Shown piece after piece: positions 47,701 through 62,310 of a DNA stretch of 64,000 nucleotides (position 1 is the first letter of the stretch; each line of letters starts with the position of its first letter). A program made the position numbers and the translations under genes. The notes beneath the pieces were generated by a model. The model saw only the letters and a list, made by a program, of their open reading frames with translations, ran no database searches and was not told the DNA's origin. The DNA is from Loxodes magnus. Taxonomy: Eukaryota > Ciliophora > Karyorelictea > Loxodida > Loxodidae. The stretch spans positions 639,592-703,591 of the forward strand of contig CAMPDV010000132.1 of assembly GCA_946699065.1 (NCBI GenBank), given 5' to 3'.

Positions 47701-50700
47701 AATTTTATTGCTTACAAAGTTATTATATAAAAAGGTGATATTAGCATTATAGCAGTATCCTACACCTCCTTATTATAAAGCTGTAACATTCTCAAAATGA
47801 TTATATTAGATTAAATATTTATAAAATACTTCATCATTTACTATTGCAAAGCAAGAACCTATTTAGGATATCTAATTATCACAAGTACAATTAAACATAT
47901 CCAATTATGAGTTTTATGAATAAACAGCTGAACCAGGAAAATTTTTGCTTTGTCCATTTCTAAATGTTGTAAGAGTTAAAGTTAATGCACTATTTTATTA
48001 AATAGCTATTGCTGTACTATAATAGTTAGTCAAAGTACATTATTTCATTGTCATATTTGACTATATCATAAAAACAACTGAGCCTCCTTATTATTAAGAT
48101 ATTATATTGCTAAAAATAGAATTTTAGATACTTAAGTTGGATTACTAAGCATAAATAGTACCATCATTTAAATTGACTATTATATTACTGAAACTGGTAT
48201 TATTTATTACAGCTTCTGATTGAAACACATATAAAGCTCCTCCTTTCTTTCCTTTTTCATTTCGAAACTTAGAATTTAAAATTTATATTTTAGATTAATA
48301 TTCACTATATATAAAAACTCCTTTTTGTGACTCTTGATCATTAAAAATAGAATCACTTATGTAAATTTCAGAGTTATGAATGAAAATTCCAGGTGTTAAG
48401 TCATCTGCAGAGTTGCTGGCAAATGATATTTGGCTAATGCTTAAGAGACTCTAGTACACATAAATAGAAGCTTTCCCTTTATTTTTATATATAGATGCTT
48501 TAGTAATTTAGCATTCACCATTTGAATTCCAAAGATTAATAATTCCTGTTTTATATGCTTAATTTTCATGAATTGATATGTTGTCTAATTAAAATATACC
48601 ATTTTAAGCGAATATAAAAGATCCTTCATCCGCCAAGCATTCGGTAACTTCTGAGTTTGTAAGAATTAATTTGCTTTACATATCAAGAAAAATAACACCA
48701 CCTTTGAGTTTTGCTCAATTATCATAAAAATTGATTAAATCCATCTCAACTCTTGATATAAACATGTAGATAACTGCTCCTTCTAATGCTGAATTATTAT
48801 AAAATTATGAGTTTATAAATGTTACGTTTGATTATTCACAATAGGAAAATCCACCAAAAGCAGCAAAATTATTATAACCTGTTATATTGTAAATTTGTGC
48901 ATCTACTTAGAGAAATTAGAAGGTTCCTCCTTAAAAAGATAGATTTTCTTCAAATAAACTATTATAAATTTAAATTTTATCTTTATTGGCGTCTATCACT
49001 CCTCCTTAGCTTTCAACTACATTCTTTTTAAATTAACAATTTATAATTTAATAGTCTGTAGTGTAAGATTGTATTGAACCCCCTTTCTATCCTTTATTTC
49101 CTTAAAATTAAGAATTTTTTATAATTGCTTTAGTGAATTTTATGTCAATCATTGCTCCACTTGCAGCTTCATTTTCAGAAATGAAACAATTAGTTAAGTT
49201 AAACCGATTGCCTGATATTTCCATTAAATCTCCCTTTATAATATAATTTTATTCCATTTTACTTTCAGAAATATCTAAATTAGAGTTTTTAACTTCTATT
49301 ATTCTATACTAAAGTTAATTCTACTTAAATAAACTATCTCTTATGATCATAGTTTCTACTTGCTAAGCTTAAATTAATGTATTTACTTAGTTACTTTGAA
49401 ATTAGCACTTTTCTAACTGAATAAATTGTACATTTTCTATTTCTAAGAGGTTAGAGTCTGTATCTGTGTTGTTATAGAACTAACTTGATTGAATGTATAC
49501 AGGTGAAGCTTGCTATAGGTATAAGATTATTCCTTACTTAGCCTTATTCTAATAAGCCTTTAAATTTTTAATAATTAAATCTCCATTTTATAGGTAAATA
49601 CATCTTCCTTGTTCATATGCTTCGTTGCTTCCCATTTCTGCCTTATCGAAAGTAACTTAAGAACTAAGGCTAAAAATAACAGCTCCTTTAGATGCATTGT
49701 TACCATAAGCTTGTAGATTAATAAATATTATTTTAGACTGATCAAAGTAAAAATTTCCATTGAATTTAACTTTGTTAAGTATTGCTTAAATATCTTATAA
49801 AACAACTGTCTGTTTTCAAAAGTTTCCAATACTTCCTATAGAAGCTTAGTTAGAAACAAATTAGCAGTTTATAATATAAAATAGATTTTACTTTTTATCT
49901 GTGAATATATCAATCACACCACCTTAAGTATTAGTTTAGTTTTCTTAGAATAAACTATTTCTTATGGTGGCTACAAATGAGTTACTTAGATACATGAATC
50001 CTCCGCTTTAAAATATAGCTTCATTTCCTATACCTTAAACATTTTCCATCAAGGTTATATTCGAATCTACTAAATACAAGGCACCTCCTCTGTTGCATTT
50101 GTTTTATATAAAAGAACAATTTTAAATTAGCTAAGCGTTTGATTTATATAATCAAATAGACCCTCCTTGATAAGTTGAGTTATTCTAAAGAAATTAATTG
50201 TCTATAAAGCTTTAAATGGATTAGAAGTTTATAGAAAAACTGCCTCCATTGTTTGCCTTGTTTTAGCTAAATAAATTATTTTAGATGATTGTAGCTTATT
50301 TATTATCCTCTAAATAAAATGCTCCTCCATCATAGTTAGCTGTATTTTAAACGAAAGTGCTATTTTCTATTAGATAAATATTTGATGCTGATGAAAAATG
50401 AAACCCTCCAAATCTTTCAGCTATATTTCTAAAAGCTTTTATCAAATTTATTTCAGTTAAGTTTGAATGAAAAGATGCTAGAGAGCCTCCATATTAAGCT
50501 TTGCTTTCTACAAAAGAAGAGTTGTATATGAGACTAATACTTGAATTTTCAAAATAGATTACTCCTCCGTAATCTGTTGAAGTATTGTTTTTAAATACCG
50601 AATTAGAGATACTATTTATCTTTGTCGCGTTTAAAAATATGCAACCCCCAAAATCGTTTGCAGAGTTGTTTCTGAAAATACTGAAGTCTATGTTTCTGAT

Positions 50701-52169
50701 ACTAGAGTTAAGAGTTAAATAAATGACTCCTCCACTCTTTTTAGCGATATTATTAGCGAAACTAATATTTCTTAATTAATCAATATTTGATTAGTTTCCA
50801 AACAAAAAGCTTCCCATCTTATCTAGAGCTGTATTTTCCTCAGCAATTATATTTTCAATCGATGTTATATTAGTCAAGTAAATATAGAAAGACCCACCAC
50901 TACTAGCTCTATTTTTCTTGAATAAAGAATCTTTAATTAGTAAAATATTAGATTGGACTGTATAGAAAACAGCTCCAAATATCGATGCATTATTTTAGTA
51001 GAATGTACTGTTTACTATTAACTCTATGCTTGAATATGAGGCACTAATACATCCACCGTTTTAAGTAGCTTAATTAGAATAAAAGAAGCTATTTTAAATT
51101 ACTTTAATCAAAGATTGCTGCATTCAAATAATTCCTTCAGTTCCTTTGTTGTTCTCAAATTTGCATTCTTGAATACTTAAGTTTGAGTAAATTAAATAAA
51201 AGGCTCTAACTAAAGATGAATCTCCATTAGAAAGGAATTGACTTTTAATGAGATACTAATTAGACTTATATGACTAAAAGATTCCTGTAGTTTAGGCTGA
51301 ATTTTACTAAAATAGGGAATTTTCTATAACTAAAGTTGACTCTGTATGCATTATTAGTGTTTTAATGGCTGTATTTTTTTTAAAGTAGTCTTGTTTATAT
51401 TTAACTAGCTATTATAGGAGTAAATCACTTATCCTTAATTAGCTAAGATACTACTGTTTTAAATAGAAAGTATGGAACTATTTAGATAAAATAGCTGATT
51501 TCAGAAAGGAATTTTCATATTTTCTACCTGTGAGTTTTGCAGAAGAAAGCTACTTGAATAGAAATAAAATCAGGAACCTTAGCTCTATTAAGAGTCTTTA
51601 ATAGTGGAATTTATAATAACTAACTGAGATTTGGTAGCATTAAGGAAAGAAGTTTATTAGTTCTAACTAGATTGGAGTTAGTCATAATCTATTTTGTATT
51701 ATTGAATCTTAATTGTTAAGTCTACCATAGCTAAGTAGTCCTTTACTAGTAGCAAAGTACTATTTTTAAAGATGATGATAGTGGCATTTGGTAGTTTATT
51801 ATAGCACATTTCTATGTGACTTTCATTGTCTTAGCATTTCTTAAATTACTAGATTGTTATTTATTTCCCTTATTATTACTAAGCTAATCCTCTCATTATT
51901 TCACATTTATCTATACAATTCTTACATTTCAAGCAGTCTAAGCTATGCTCGTGTGGTGATATGTATATTGTATGAGGCTCTCCTTCTTCTAAAGCATAAA
52001 TAGTCTCTGAAATGGAAATAAAAGGGAAATTTATAGTTCCATTAGAATCTTAAATACTAAGTGAGGTAAAAAGCGCAGGAGATGTTACATAGATTTACTT
52101 AGCTAAAGTTCTGGTAATAGAGAATAAATTGAAGGCAATAAATAGAAAAGTTAAGGGATTAACTTCCAT
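44755..52169 (-). CDS. large beta-helix / Cys-rich multi-pass membrane protein
   Basis: ATG at 52169 opens a signal peptide (MEVNPLTFLFIAFNLFS), then a CxxCxxC-type patch (CLKCKNCIDKC). About 1,500 residues of short repeats follow (NNxA...GGxIY, NSxF), a right-handed beta-helix resembling polymorphic-outer-membrane-protein repeats. Next is a Cys-rich part (about 47060-46650: CYNCLYGQYS, KCKECIAG, GF-[TGA]-RKS, GVMCDVCEKD), several membrane segments (46660-45540), and a Gln/Glu/Lys-rich tail ending TAA-TGA-TAG. Similar large surface proteins are common in ciliates; role unknown, possibly adhesion or sensing. Internal TGA codons lie where the family has Trp, e.g. 46912, 46765, 46705, 46132, 45949. 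One defect: at an A8 run (51369-51376) one base is missing and the frame shifts. A partial inverted paralogue begins at 62403. Confidence 0.7.
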
Positions 52170-52262
52170 TATACAGTTAAGAATAAAATAATAACTAAAT
52201 AGAGCTATTAAATTAATAGCTTAACTAAAACTAACTTTAATCAACTAATATATCAAACATTT
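52170..52262 (-). promoter_or_regulatory. upstream region identical to that of the inverted paralogue
   Basis: The ~92 bp before the ATG at 52169 are identical, as reverse complement, to 62311-62402. Similarity stops beyond that. The region probably holds leader and core promoter; no specific box is recognisable in such AT-rich DNA. Confidence 0.45.
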
Positions 52263-55200
52263 CCATAACTATTATTAGACTGTTCCTTATAAAGGATTTA
52301 ATAGATATACATTAATAAATATAAGAAAAAGGAGAGTAGTTTGTATAAAGAAAGCTATAATAAAGTATATATGTCTTTATTAAATAATTTTTAGTAAGCT
52401 ATTAAATTAATTTACATCTAGTTATTTATTTAGGTACCAAGTAATTAATTTTTAAGACATTGATAAACCTATCTAACTATAAAATTATTGTATACTTATT
52501 TATAGGTTTAGATTTAAGAAACTTAATAGCCTTGTAATTAAGAAAATAAAAGTTAAAGTTAGAGTGTATAATCAGAAAGGTTTGTATTTATTTAATATCC
52601 TCTTTTTCTTTATGTATTAACATTTTAATATCTAAAATGATGTCTTCTATTATGTAGGTAATCTTTCCTTAGATTAAATAATGCAAAACTAAATGCCTTT
52701 TTCCTTATAACTAAATTTTAGAATTAGTTAGGATCTTAGACTTAGCTATAATTATCCTTAGGGTGCATATAGCAAAGAGTAAAGAATAAAATAGCTTATT
52801 TTTTAAGTAATTAAGTTATTTAAGCTTCTTAGGATTATCTAAATAACCATTCACATCCTGCTTTCGTACTAAAGTGACTTTAATAGTTTATTAATTTGAT
52901 TTGTATTGAGATACTAAATTAAAACATTAGAGAAAGATAAGTTCTTATTTTAAAATAATATTAGTTAAGAGCTTCTATTAAGACTTATGCTTTATAAGTC
53001 TATGTAGGTAGCTACTCTCAGTAAAAATAGCATAGTTAGTTCTCTATGTTAGGAAATATTAAATGATGGGCATTGACGATTATACTTCTGTTGTATTGAA
53101 TCCTGCTTAAATAAACTAATTAAAAGTATAGGAAATAAGTTAGTTAAAGATAAACTTAATTATATAGTTAAATACTTTAACCATATACAATCATTCTACT
53201 ATTTAACTATCAAATGCATGAGAATATAAATTTAATAGAGATTAGATAGTTCAGTTATATATCTACTGGAATATATTTCATATATAACTACCTTTAAGTC
53301 TATAACCTTATATAATACAAATATCACCCATTAGTTATTTCTATCCTCATCAAATTAAGTTTAAATAAGAAAGAAAAGGAACAGCTAATCATTTATTTTA
53401 GATATAACATATAAATTTAAATACCAACTTAGATACTTTATTACCTCCATAATGTAAAATCAATCAAGTACCTACTATCATTTATACCCTTAAAACCCAC
53501 TATCTACTAAAAAGTTCTCACTTTAGGTTAATTAGAAATATAAAGGCTTTAGCATTAATAAAACACATACACTTACCTATATAAATAAATCAGTTATATA
53601 TCATTTCTCTTATTTAAAAACATTTCTAAATCTAAATTATTATTTTAATTATATAGTCTTAAGAACTTTCAAACCTTAGTCTTTAACATTAAATTAAAAT
53701 TAAGCAAGGCTGCTACAAAACTGAGTGTCTAATTAATAAAAATAAAGCTTTAAACTATTATTAAGTAATCTATCACTAAATGTTGGCTTATATTATCATT
53801 CAAAATTTAAATTCTCTCTAATAATTTCCTAAAATTTAAGCTATATAAAATAACTATTATTTTAATTCTTCAATCATAATCAAAGCAGTGATATATAAAA
53901 GGAACATTTATATTAAGAATAATAAAAAATAACTAAATAGTAAATCAAAGCCTTTAGAAAAAGCAAAATAAAGATATAAGCTTTATAATCAATTTGAAAA
54001 TGATAATTAACAAAGGAAATATTAATTAAAATATATGTAGCCTCGTGAGTAAAATAAATACCACTTGCTTTTTCTTTTATCCTTAATAAATTTAGAGTAA
54101 CTAAATTAAAGAAAATGAAATTAATAAGACACAAAAATTAGAAAAAAGAAGCAAACTAATTTAAAGGAAAAACTAAAATTGAATAAAATAAATGATGTAC
54201 ATTTATTATAATACTTATGAATAAAAATGGTATAACTACAAAAGTTAATTTATTATATTTATGAACAATTTATAATATTTTTGAAGAATAGATCAATGCT
54301 AATATATTTATTCAAACTATTTTAAATAAAACAAAAGCTAGCATTCTATAGAGTTTAGATATTTTTATTATAATCTTGTAGATAAACATTTTCAATTTCT
54401 TTGATGCGTTTTGTATTTAGTATGGAATTAATAAAAGAAATATTTATTATACTTCAAGATCATTATTTATAGATAAATAGGAAAAGAGATATACATTTTG
54501 GTTAATATTTATTAAAGATTAAGCTTTACGCAATAAAGTTTATAATAAAATGTAGAATTTTATTAGGAGAAGTAGAATACAGAAGAGGCATAAAATTAAT
54601 TTGCGTATTTTATTTGCTTAAAATTAAAAAAACCTATGATTAGGCTACAACTCTTGCTGATCTAGAGAAATTAAAAAAAGAAAGATAAAAATTTTCTAAC
54701 TATTAATTTAAATTAAGCAAATAAGAACTTAAATAATTAACTAATTATCATATTAAAGCTTATATAGCAATAATAATAAATATAACTATATTTAAATAGA
54801 GCTTTGCTTCATTTGTTTTATTTTAAAAAGAGTTTATAAAATAAAGTTATAGTTAATAATAAAAGTATCTTAAAGAATGCTTATAATTTCTTTTATAATA
54901 TAAACTCAAATCTATGATGTATGAAAAATAAATTCATAAGAGAAACAAGTCATAAAATAGACTAAATAAAATAATTAAGTGAGCATTCTTAATCCTTTGA
55001 AATACACTAATTAATATTCTAATATTTAAATTTTTATTAGTAGCTTCTATATTTTAATGCTTTTATCATAAAAGAAAATTAAGAAAAAGAAGGTATTATA
55101 TATTTTATTTAATAGAAGCAAAGATAAACTTTTAACTCTTTGGTAAGTCACACTTAAATAATTTTAAATAATTATAATTTTTTGCTTATTTGTAATATTT

Positions 55201-56136
55201 TATCTCTTAATAAATCTTTAGAAAGTAACTTTTCTCATAAAAAATTCTATAGTAAATAGTAAAAATATTTTAAAATCTAGCTTTTCTTTAAGCTTTTTTA
55301 TAAATTATTTAATTATTTCTCTTTTATTCACTACTGAAGAGAAAAATGTTCTCATACTAAGAAAATAAATCTATATAAAAGTTATGAAGCTTAAATATCC
55401 AAATTATTTGAGTAAATAGAGAAAAAAATCAGAATAAAATAATGAATTAAGAGTTTAGTAATTTCTTTTATTAAATAACTAAGATTAACTTCATCTCTTA
55501 TAATTAAATTTTAAATAACTTTTGTTTTTAAGTATATGCATTCTATAGATCTAATAGTTTTCCCTAGATATAGTATTGGCTTATGTATTCTAAATTTAGA
55601 GAATTATAAAAAATAGGGATAAGTTTTAATCTTTTATCATAAGAGAAAAAATTAGGTTAGAAATATAATCTGCCTTTTTAATTACATATACACTAAATAA
55701 GCAACCTCAATTCCTTTCTATATTAATTAAACTTTCCTTGTGATATTATGGACAAACTTACTACCAGACTAAACATGCGAAGGAAAGCTATAAGCATATA
55801 ATTGGTTCCTTTAATAACTTAGTTTTGAAAAGTTTTTAGCTATAAGCCAGTGTATATTTCTACGAAAGCAGACAAAGTTAAATTAAGTTAGTCACATACC
55901 ATAAAAATATTGGCTAATAAAAAAGCAATTTAAGCTAAATAAAGAGTTGAGTCTTATATGGAAAAAAAATAAATAGATAAATAGAGACATAAAAGAAAGT
56001 CTTTTCGTATCTCTACAATTTATAATTTCATATACTAAGCATACTAGTAATTTCAACATCTTTTATTTTAATATCTGACTAAAATACAGATATAACAAAA
56101 AATAATAGATAAACATTGAAGTTTAAAAAACAGAAC
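52263..56136. other. A+T-rich intergenic DNA
   Basis: Nearly 3.9 kb without a motif I can support. Hydrophobic frames such as the one on the minus strand at 53913-54134 fit composition alone. No repeat of the window's families is seen here. Confidence 0.45.
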
Positions 56137-56178
56137 ATGTTTTATAATCTTATAGTTAAGAGTTAATCATAACTTATG

Positions 56179-58158
56179 AAGCAAAACTTGTTTTAAAACT
56201 TAATTAAAGGAATTAAATTAAAAGGAAAGCGCTTAAGAAATGAGTGGATAGAAAGAAAGTTTTAAATAGCTATTGTGAAAAATAAGAAAAGCATATAAAT
56301 TTTTCTATATTCTTAGGGTATTTTAAATGACTGATGTTCTTAAGAAGAAATAAAGTGTTCTTAATTTGTTAAAGCAAATTAATTTGATTATGAAGATTAA
56401 TCTAAAACCTAAAAACATGAGATAAGAGTATTTTAGACATAGTTTATGGATGTAAAGCGCAAGCTATGGAATCATATTTATATCCTTTAATAGATATTTC
56501 AGTTTTTTAAAGGAAAATGAAATAGCTAATTTATAGTAAGTTAGTAAAGCACTATACCACTTTAACTACTAGTTCTTTAATTAATAATTGGAAGATACTC
56601 AACAAATGAAAATTATACGAAAAATAGAATTGAATGGACTCTCAAATAATTCGCAAGTTCAGATACAAAGTAAATAATTATAAATATGAATAGCTTTTCA
56701 GAGAGCTTAAGTAGCTAAATAAAACAGATTTTTGAAAAATGCATATTGAGGAAGTAAACTTTAAACAGAAAGAGAAAAAGTCTTTAATAGCTTTTGGAGG
56801 TTACAATAGCGAATTGGCCTTCTCAAAAAATTGCACTGCCAGATATTTCAGCATGTGCCAATTTAAAAAGACTATCACTTTACTAAATGAATTTATCTGA
56901 TGAACAGCTTAATTTTTTGGAGAAGTTAAAACATTTGGATTCAATCTATTTGATAAGTGAATAGTGGCATCAAAACTAGATTACAGGAAGTTTTCTGATT
57001 AACTATTGTCTAAGTTTAAATCTAAAGATACTAGAGATATGTAGTGAAAAGATTAATTTTGACTATATCTAAAATTATTTGTCAAAAAAGGGAAATTAGC
57101 TTGAGATACTCAACATTAATAACAACTAACGATTCAATCAGTTCTGCGACTAATGTCATAAGATTAACAAAATAGAGATAACAGAGCCTAGTCAAATAAA
57201 GGAACAAATTTTAAGCAAAATACACAAGAGTAAGCTTTAAAGAATGATAATTAGAAATTCAACTTTGAGAGTTTAAGATTATTAACTAATTTTTTCTCAT
57301 TAATGAGCTTTTCTTTAATAGGTTGAGTTCAGTGATTGCGAAAACTTTACAAAAGAACATTTATAGCTCTTACTCTAAAACTCTCCCAACTTAAAATCAC
57401 TTATTTTTGAGTAGATATTATAGATTAATGATAGTGATTTCCAAATTATTAGTACCTATGGCTAAAATTATGAAGAGATTTCCTTTAAAGAAATGGAATA
57501 AATTACGAATGAAACTTTATAGCTCATATTTAGTAGCTGCAGAAAGCTTAAGAAAATTACTGCTTCTGAAATATATGACTTATAGTTTGAAACCCTGTAA
57601 GTAATGAGAGAAAACTGCAAATAGTTGGAAAGCTTAGAACTGCATTCCTGTTTAAATTTAAATGAAAGCCATATAAAAGAAATTATATCCATTCTAAATC
57701 TAAAATAACTGACTTTGAATAATTTTAGTATTAAAAACGAATATGTGCATTTAATAATTTAAAGTCAGCTAAACTTAAGTTATTTAGACTTAAGCTACAA
57801 TGAAGAAATCAACGAATTTGCCTTTCTTTTTGTGGATGAAGATAACAAAGAATACCCTATTTATAAAAAACTTAGATTCTTAAATTTTTATTCTGAAAAA
57901 ATAAGCGAAGAGTGGATTAAAAATTTAATAGAAAGATTTAGAAAAATAAAGATTTTAATATTTGAGTATGTTAGTATAATAGATTTTGATATAAGTCTTA
58001 GCTTATTAAACATTTAAATGTATAACTCTTAATTTAAAGCTATAAATAACTTGAATCTTTTGGTCTTATTTATATAATCAAATATTATATGCTTTATTTA
58101 AAAGTTATTAAATAACCTTTGTAGCAAAGCTATTTCATTAATCATTTATTATAATTGA
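56179..58158 (+). CDS. leucine-rich-repeat protein, AMN1/F-box type
   Basis: A continuous 660-codon frame from ATG 56179 (another Met in frame at 56137) to TGA 58156-58158. The N-terminal third contains an F-box-like stretch (LWNHIYILQQIFQFFKGK). From about residue 215 there are irregular leucine-rich repeats of the AMN1/F-box-LRR kind: CANLKRLSLYQMNLSDEQ, NSPNLKSLIF, SSCRKLKKITA, NCKQLESLELHSCLNL, LNLSYLDLSYN. Such proteins recruit substrates to SCF ubiquitin ligases; the F-box assignment is weak, the LRR one strong. Internal TGA at 56332, 56518 and 57304; Trp is plausible at the second (GK-W-N, where F-boxes often have Trp). TGG is also used (e.g. NWPSQK, SEEWIK). No frameshift. It lies between the two inverted membrane-protein genes, whose starts face outward from it. 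Confidence 0.65.
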
Positions 58159-60490
58159 AATTTTTAAACTTTAAGTATAAAAATATACTTAGCGATATGA
58201 TTCTGTTTAGCAGCCTTTTTACCTAAATTAGGTTCATATTTTTCTTGATTCTTTCTTTTAAAATATAAAGCAAAAGAGACTTCAAAATTCTATTAGTTTT
58301 TTTAACTTAATCATAATTTAATTCTTACAAAACGAAAAGTTTATTATATTTATACATGCATTTGTGCCATTTAGATCAATTTTAAAAAAGAGCTGCTATT
58401 AACTTTAACTTTTTTATTTTATATTAATGACTGTAAAATTTTACGAAACTTGCTTAAAAAGGATTATATAGCTGCTATCTATTTTTGTTGGTTAACATTC
58501 TTTATATTTATTTATAAAGATTCAAATCTAATTATTTAAAGTCTTGGTTTTTAAGCTAGAAAAATTGATATTTAAGTTATTGTTATTAAATCTATTAAAA
58601 TAATCTCCTAATGAAGAATTTCTAGTAAGTTGTTGTAATTCAAATACATCTAATTGAGATTATTTATGAACTAAAAGGTAATAAGATTCGGTTATTCTCT
58701 CTTTGTAGAAGCTTTTATAGTTTCTCTCTATAGGTATAATTAAATTGGGTTAGAAGACTTTGATGTATATAGTTACTTGATAGTTATTAAGACTCTAAGC
58801 ATATTTAGCGTAGAAATGTTTGCTTTAAAATTAATATAAATTGATAACGAGACTTTATCATTTTATTGGATAAAAGAGCATATGTAGACCTCAACTATAT
58901 ATGAAAGATAAGCAATATTAAAATAAATAACTATGAAGGCTTTATATCCTTAATAATTATTTTTAATTGAAAAATATATTTATGAAACATAGTAAAAAAC
59001 TAAAATACCTAATTATTAAAGAAGAAAAAATATTATCAATAGGAATGAGTCTAGTACAAAATAATAAATAGAGAACAATTGCTGAAATCCGTGAATGGTG
59101 ATTACCAAATTTATATGACTAGAGTTTTAAAATAATTTCGCTCAAAAAATTCAAAGAAAAATAGATTTAATGTGTAACTTATACCGTCTTAATATAAATG
59201 ATTTTATTATAATTATATAGTGGGATATTATGTTTTTGTTAGATTTAAAAACCAAATGTTTAATTAATTAATTTAACCTAATAAATAACAATAATAATAA
59301 TAAAAGCTTAAAGATTCAGTTAAGATTTAAAGGGTTATAAATCAACATTTAGCTTCTTTAATAAAAGTCAGCATTGATAATCAAAAAGATATAAATAGAA
59401 AATAATCAAGCAATATTTTATGAAAAGCATCAAATATCATACGAAAAAAATAAAATATTATATCAATTAGGCTTTTTAAAATGATTCTAAATGCATAAAT
59501 CAAAAACTATGAAATTCAGAATTTATAGCATTATGAAGAATTGCCCGATGATTCATAATAATTATCACTTGAAATTTATATAAATTTTTATCTGTTAAAG
59601 AATGAAAATTATTCCTTAAAACATTAAATTATTTTATTTCTTTTCTAACTAAATTAGATTTTGTCTTTCAGTTCAACAATTCATATCTATTTTAGTCTAT
59701 CTAGCTTAGATTTATACATTTACTTTTATTAAAGCTTTTAAATTTTTTCTTTATCATTTATTTAAATTTATTAGTCTAAAATTGTTTTTCAGTTTAAAAT
59801 TCCAGAACAAAAAGTTGATATTTTAAAGTCTAAACTTAAGAATTAGATATTATTAGTTGAAGTGAGGCTTACCTTTAAATGACAATTGCTATAATAGTAA
59901 AAATACGTTGATTCATCTATTAATTAATTTAATTAATTATAAATGTAAGAGCTTTCATTTAAATTAGCAAACTAAATATAAATTTATAAAAATAAGCTGA
60001 AGATTATACCATTTCTTAAGCTATTAAATAATAATTTTATTTAAAATAATCTTATGGTATCTTAGCTGCTAATTTGTTTATTTCTATCTATTTATTATAT
60101 AAATAAATCTAAGGTTCTTTCAAACCTTTTTTTATTTAATTTACTATTTAGACTTTAATTAATTAAATATCCCTTGGTATATAAATAATTTATTCACATA
60201 AGCATTTTACCTTATTTTTCCTAATTTTCTTTTATCTTTCAAACTTAAAAGTTTTACTACCTAATTTAGATTTTAACGAAATTAGATTTCTAAGCCACAT
60301 AATTATTCCTAAATAAGTAATATTTATTAATAAGTTGAAAGGTTTTTTATTGATGAGCTATATAAATAATTCTATTATTTTAATTTTCATTCTAAATTTA
60401 TTTTATAGATGCTTCTTTAATATCAGATTGTGTCATTACTATCAATCTTAAGGTAAATAATATTTGTGTAATAAATCACTTAAAGAGAAA
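58159..60490. other. A+T-rich DNA with faint coding traces
   Basis: Mostly empty. Around 58780-58900 the plus strand reads IKTLSIFSVEMFALKLIQI, which may be a scrap of an LRR paralogue. Nothing else is supported. Confidence 0.35.
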
Positions 60491-60499
60491 ATTATTATA

Positions 60500-62000
60500 C
60501 ATTGGCTTATCTGATGCTGGTTAATTTATACTTCATTCTAATAGAAAAAGTTTATAAGCTTGAAAAACTTAAATCGAATAAGTTTGAAGTACCTTTTAAT
60601 ACCAGATATAGAAGCAGATATATATGATAAATATTTTAGTTTAGCTTTAATCACATTTATATAAAATTAAAACTAAAATAGATGAGAAAGAGGATAAACA
60701 ATTATTATATAGAATATTTATTTGCTCGTTTAAATATACAAAGGAGTCATAAATTATAATCAATTAAGCAAGAAGTCTATGAATAAACTAATATTAAATT
60801 AAAATTAAAAATGCAAAAAGTTTATTGTTTAACTAAATATTATAAATGCCTATGTAAGGCAAAATCTTAAACCAAATAAATAATTATTAGCAAGCTAAAA
60901 GTTATCGTAATTTCAATCCATTAAAAGATAATAGAAATAAAGAGTCCAAGAAGGTAAAATAGATACTTATTAGATAAATCTTAGTATACTAAGTTTATTT
61001 ATCATAATACTAGAATATTTTTCAGTTTAATATCTAATTAAATTCTTATAACTATAATGAGCTATTCAAGTTATTTACCTTCTAAATTTCCTTGTACTTT
61101 AATTATAATCAAGCAAAGAAAGCCTTTCGGATAAGTTCTAGATTAAAAGTCCTTCTTTGCTTGATGAAGATCAAAATTAAGCTAAACTACTTGCTAATTA
61201 TAAAAAATGTAAACAATTTTTTAAGAGATAATGAGGATATAGTTACTCTTTTATCACAGCTATAGAGGTTAAAAATAAGTTCCAACTTTATTAGTAGCTC
61301 TCTTCAATATGCTAAAGCATCTAAAATATTAAAAGTCTATAGTAAAAATAAAATAATAAGTATAGAAACAAACATAGCTCTTTTTCTTAATGATGCTGAT
61401 TAAATAATTACTATTTACTCTATTCCTTTAAATCAATTTCTTATATCTACACTATTAATCAAATTAAATGTTAGTGCTTATATCACAATAAGGAATTTCC
61501 TAACTTACTATGAGATACTTTAATATTAGTTAGAACTTTCTTTTTGCAAGCTCTTTTAAGACTGTAAAAGTGATAAAGATTCCATTTGATGATATACGTT
61601 TTTTTGATGAACTTGGTTGATAAGTAAAAGCTAATTATCCTTAAATTCTTAAAGGTTTTATTTGTATAATTATAAATTCTTTTTATCTATGCCAATTTTT
61701 TTGGCATTGGCTATATTTGATTTCATTCACCAGAACAATAGCCTAGGACTATTTTAAACAGAATCTTAAAAAAAGAATCTATTTAATAAAGAGCAACTTA
61801 ATGTCCAGTTTTTAAATTGGTTTTATCTTTATCTTATGATTTTGAAGAATATCAATTATTAACTTCTAAACATTTATTTTTACATAAGCTAGAATTAAAT
61901 AAAAGTATTAAGCATTGTAGGATTTTATCTCATAAGAGACTTAATAGTTATTAAATTACTCTATCAGTCAAATATTCTATTTAATACCAAATCAATAAAT
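60500..62000 (+). pseudogene. decayed leucine-rich-repeat paralogue
   Basis: Pieces of LRR-like coding sequence in changing frames. About 60545-60660 reads SLKNLNRISLKYLLIPDIE. At 61110-61590 some 150 codons without TGA read RLKVLLCLMKIKIKLNYLL, then EDIVTLLSQLQRLKISSN and so on. About 61830-61990 reads SKHLFLHKLELNKSI. It resembles the gene at 56179-58158 in repeat style but is broken by shifts, so it is probably a degenerate duplicate. Confidence 0.35.
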
Positions 62001-62310
62001 AAATCTCTTTATGTAGATCTATTCTCCAAGGATCTATCATCATTTATAAATGTATAAGTTCATATCCTATAAGCATGTTGTAAGCTGTAGCTTGACACTT
62101 AGGAATTGTCATTGGATTGGATCATTTAACCTTCTTGCTAAATAATAAAATAACTAGCTGTATATTAATTTAATAACTTACATAAGCATATTTAATAAAA
62201 TCAACTACACTCTATTATAACTTACTTTATACAACCTACTTTCCCTTTATTTTATTAATGATCTAGATCTATTAAATCTTCTATTTAGATAAGTAACTAA
62301 AACTTATTAA

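Noticed and set aside
53913-54134. 73-codon minus-strand ORF with membrane-like segments
   Set aside because: Composition alone explains it; no homologous copy or motif in the window.
57407-57692. Two short standard-code ORFs overlapping the LRR gene
   Set aside because: They lie out of frame or antisense to the LRR frame, which carries the repeat pattern on both sides.
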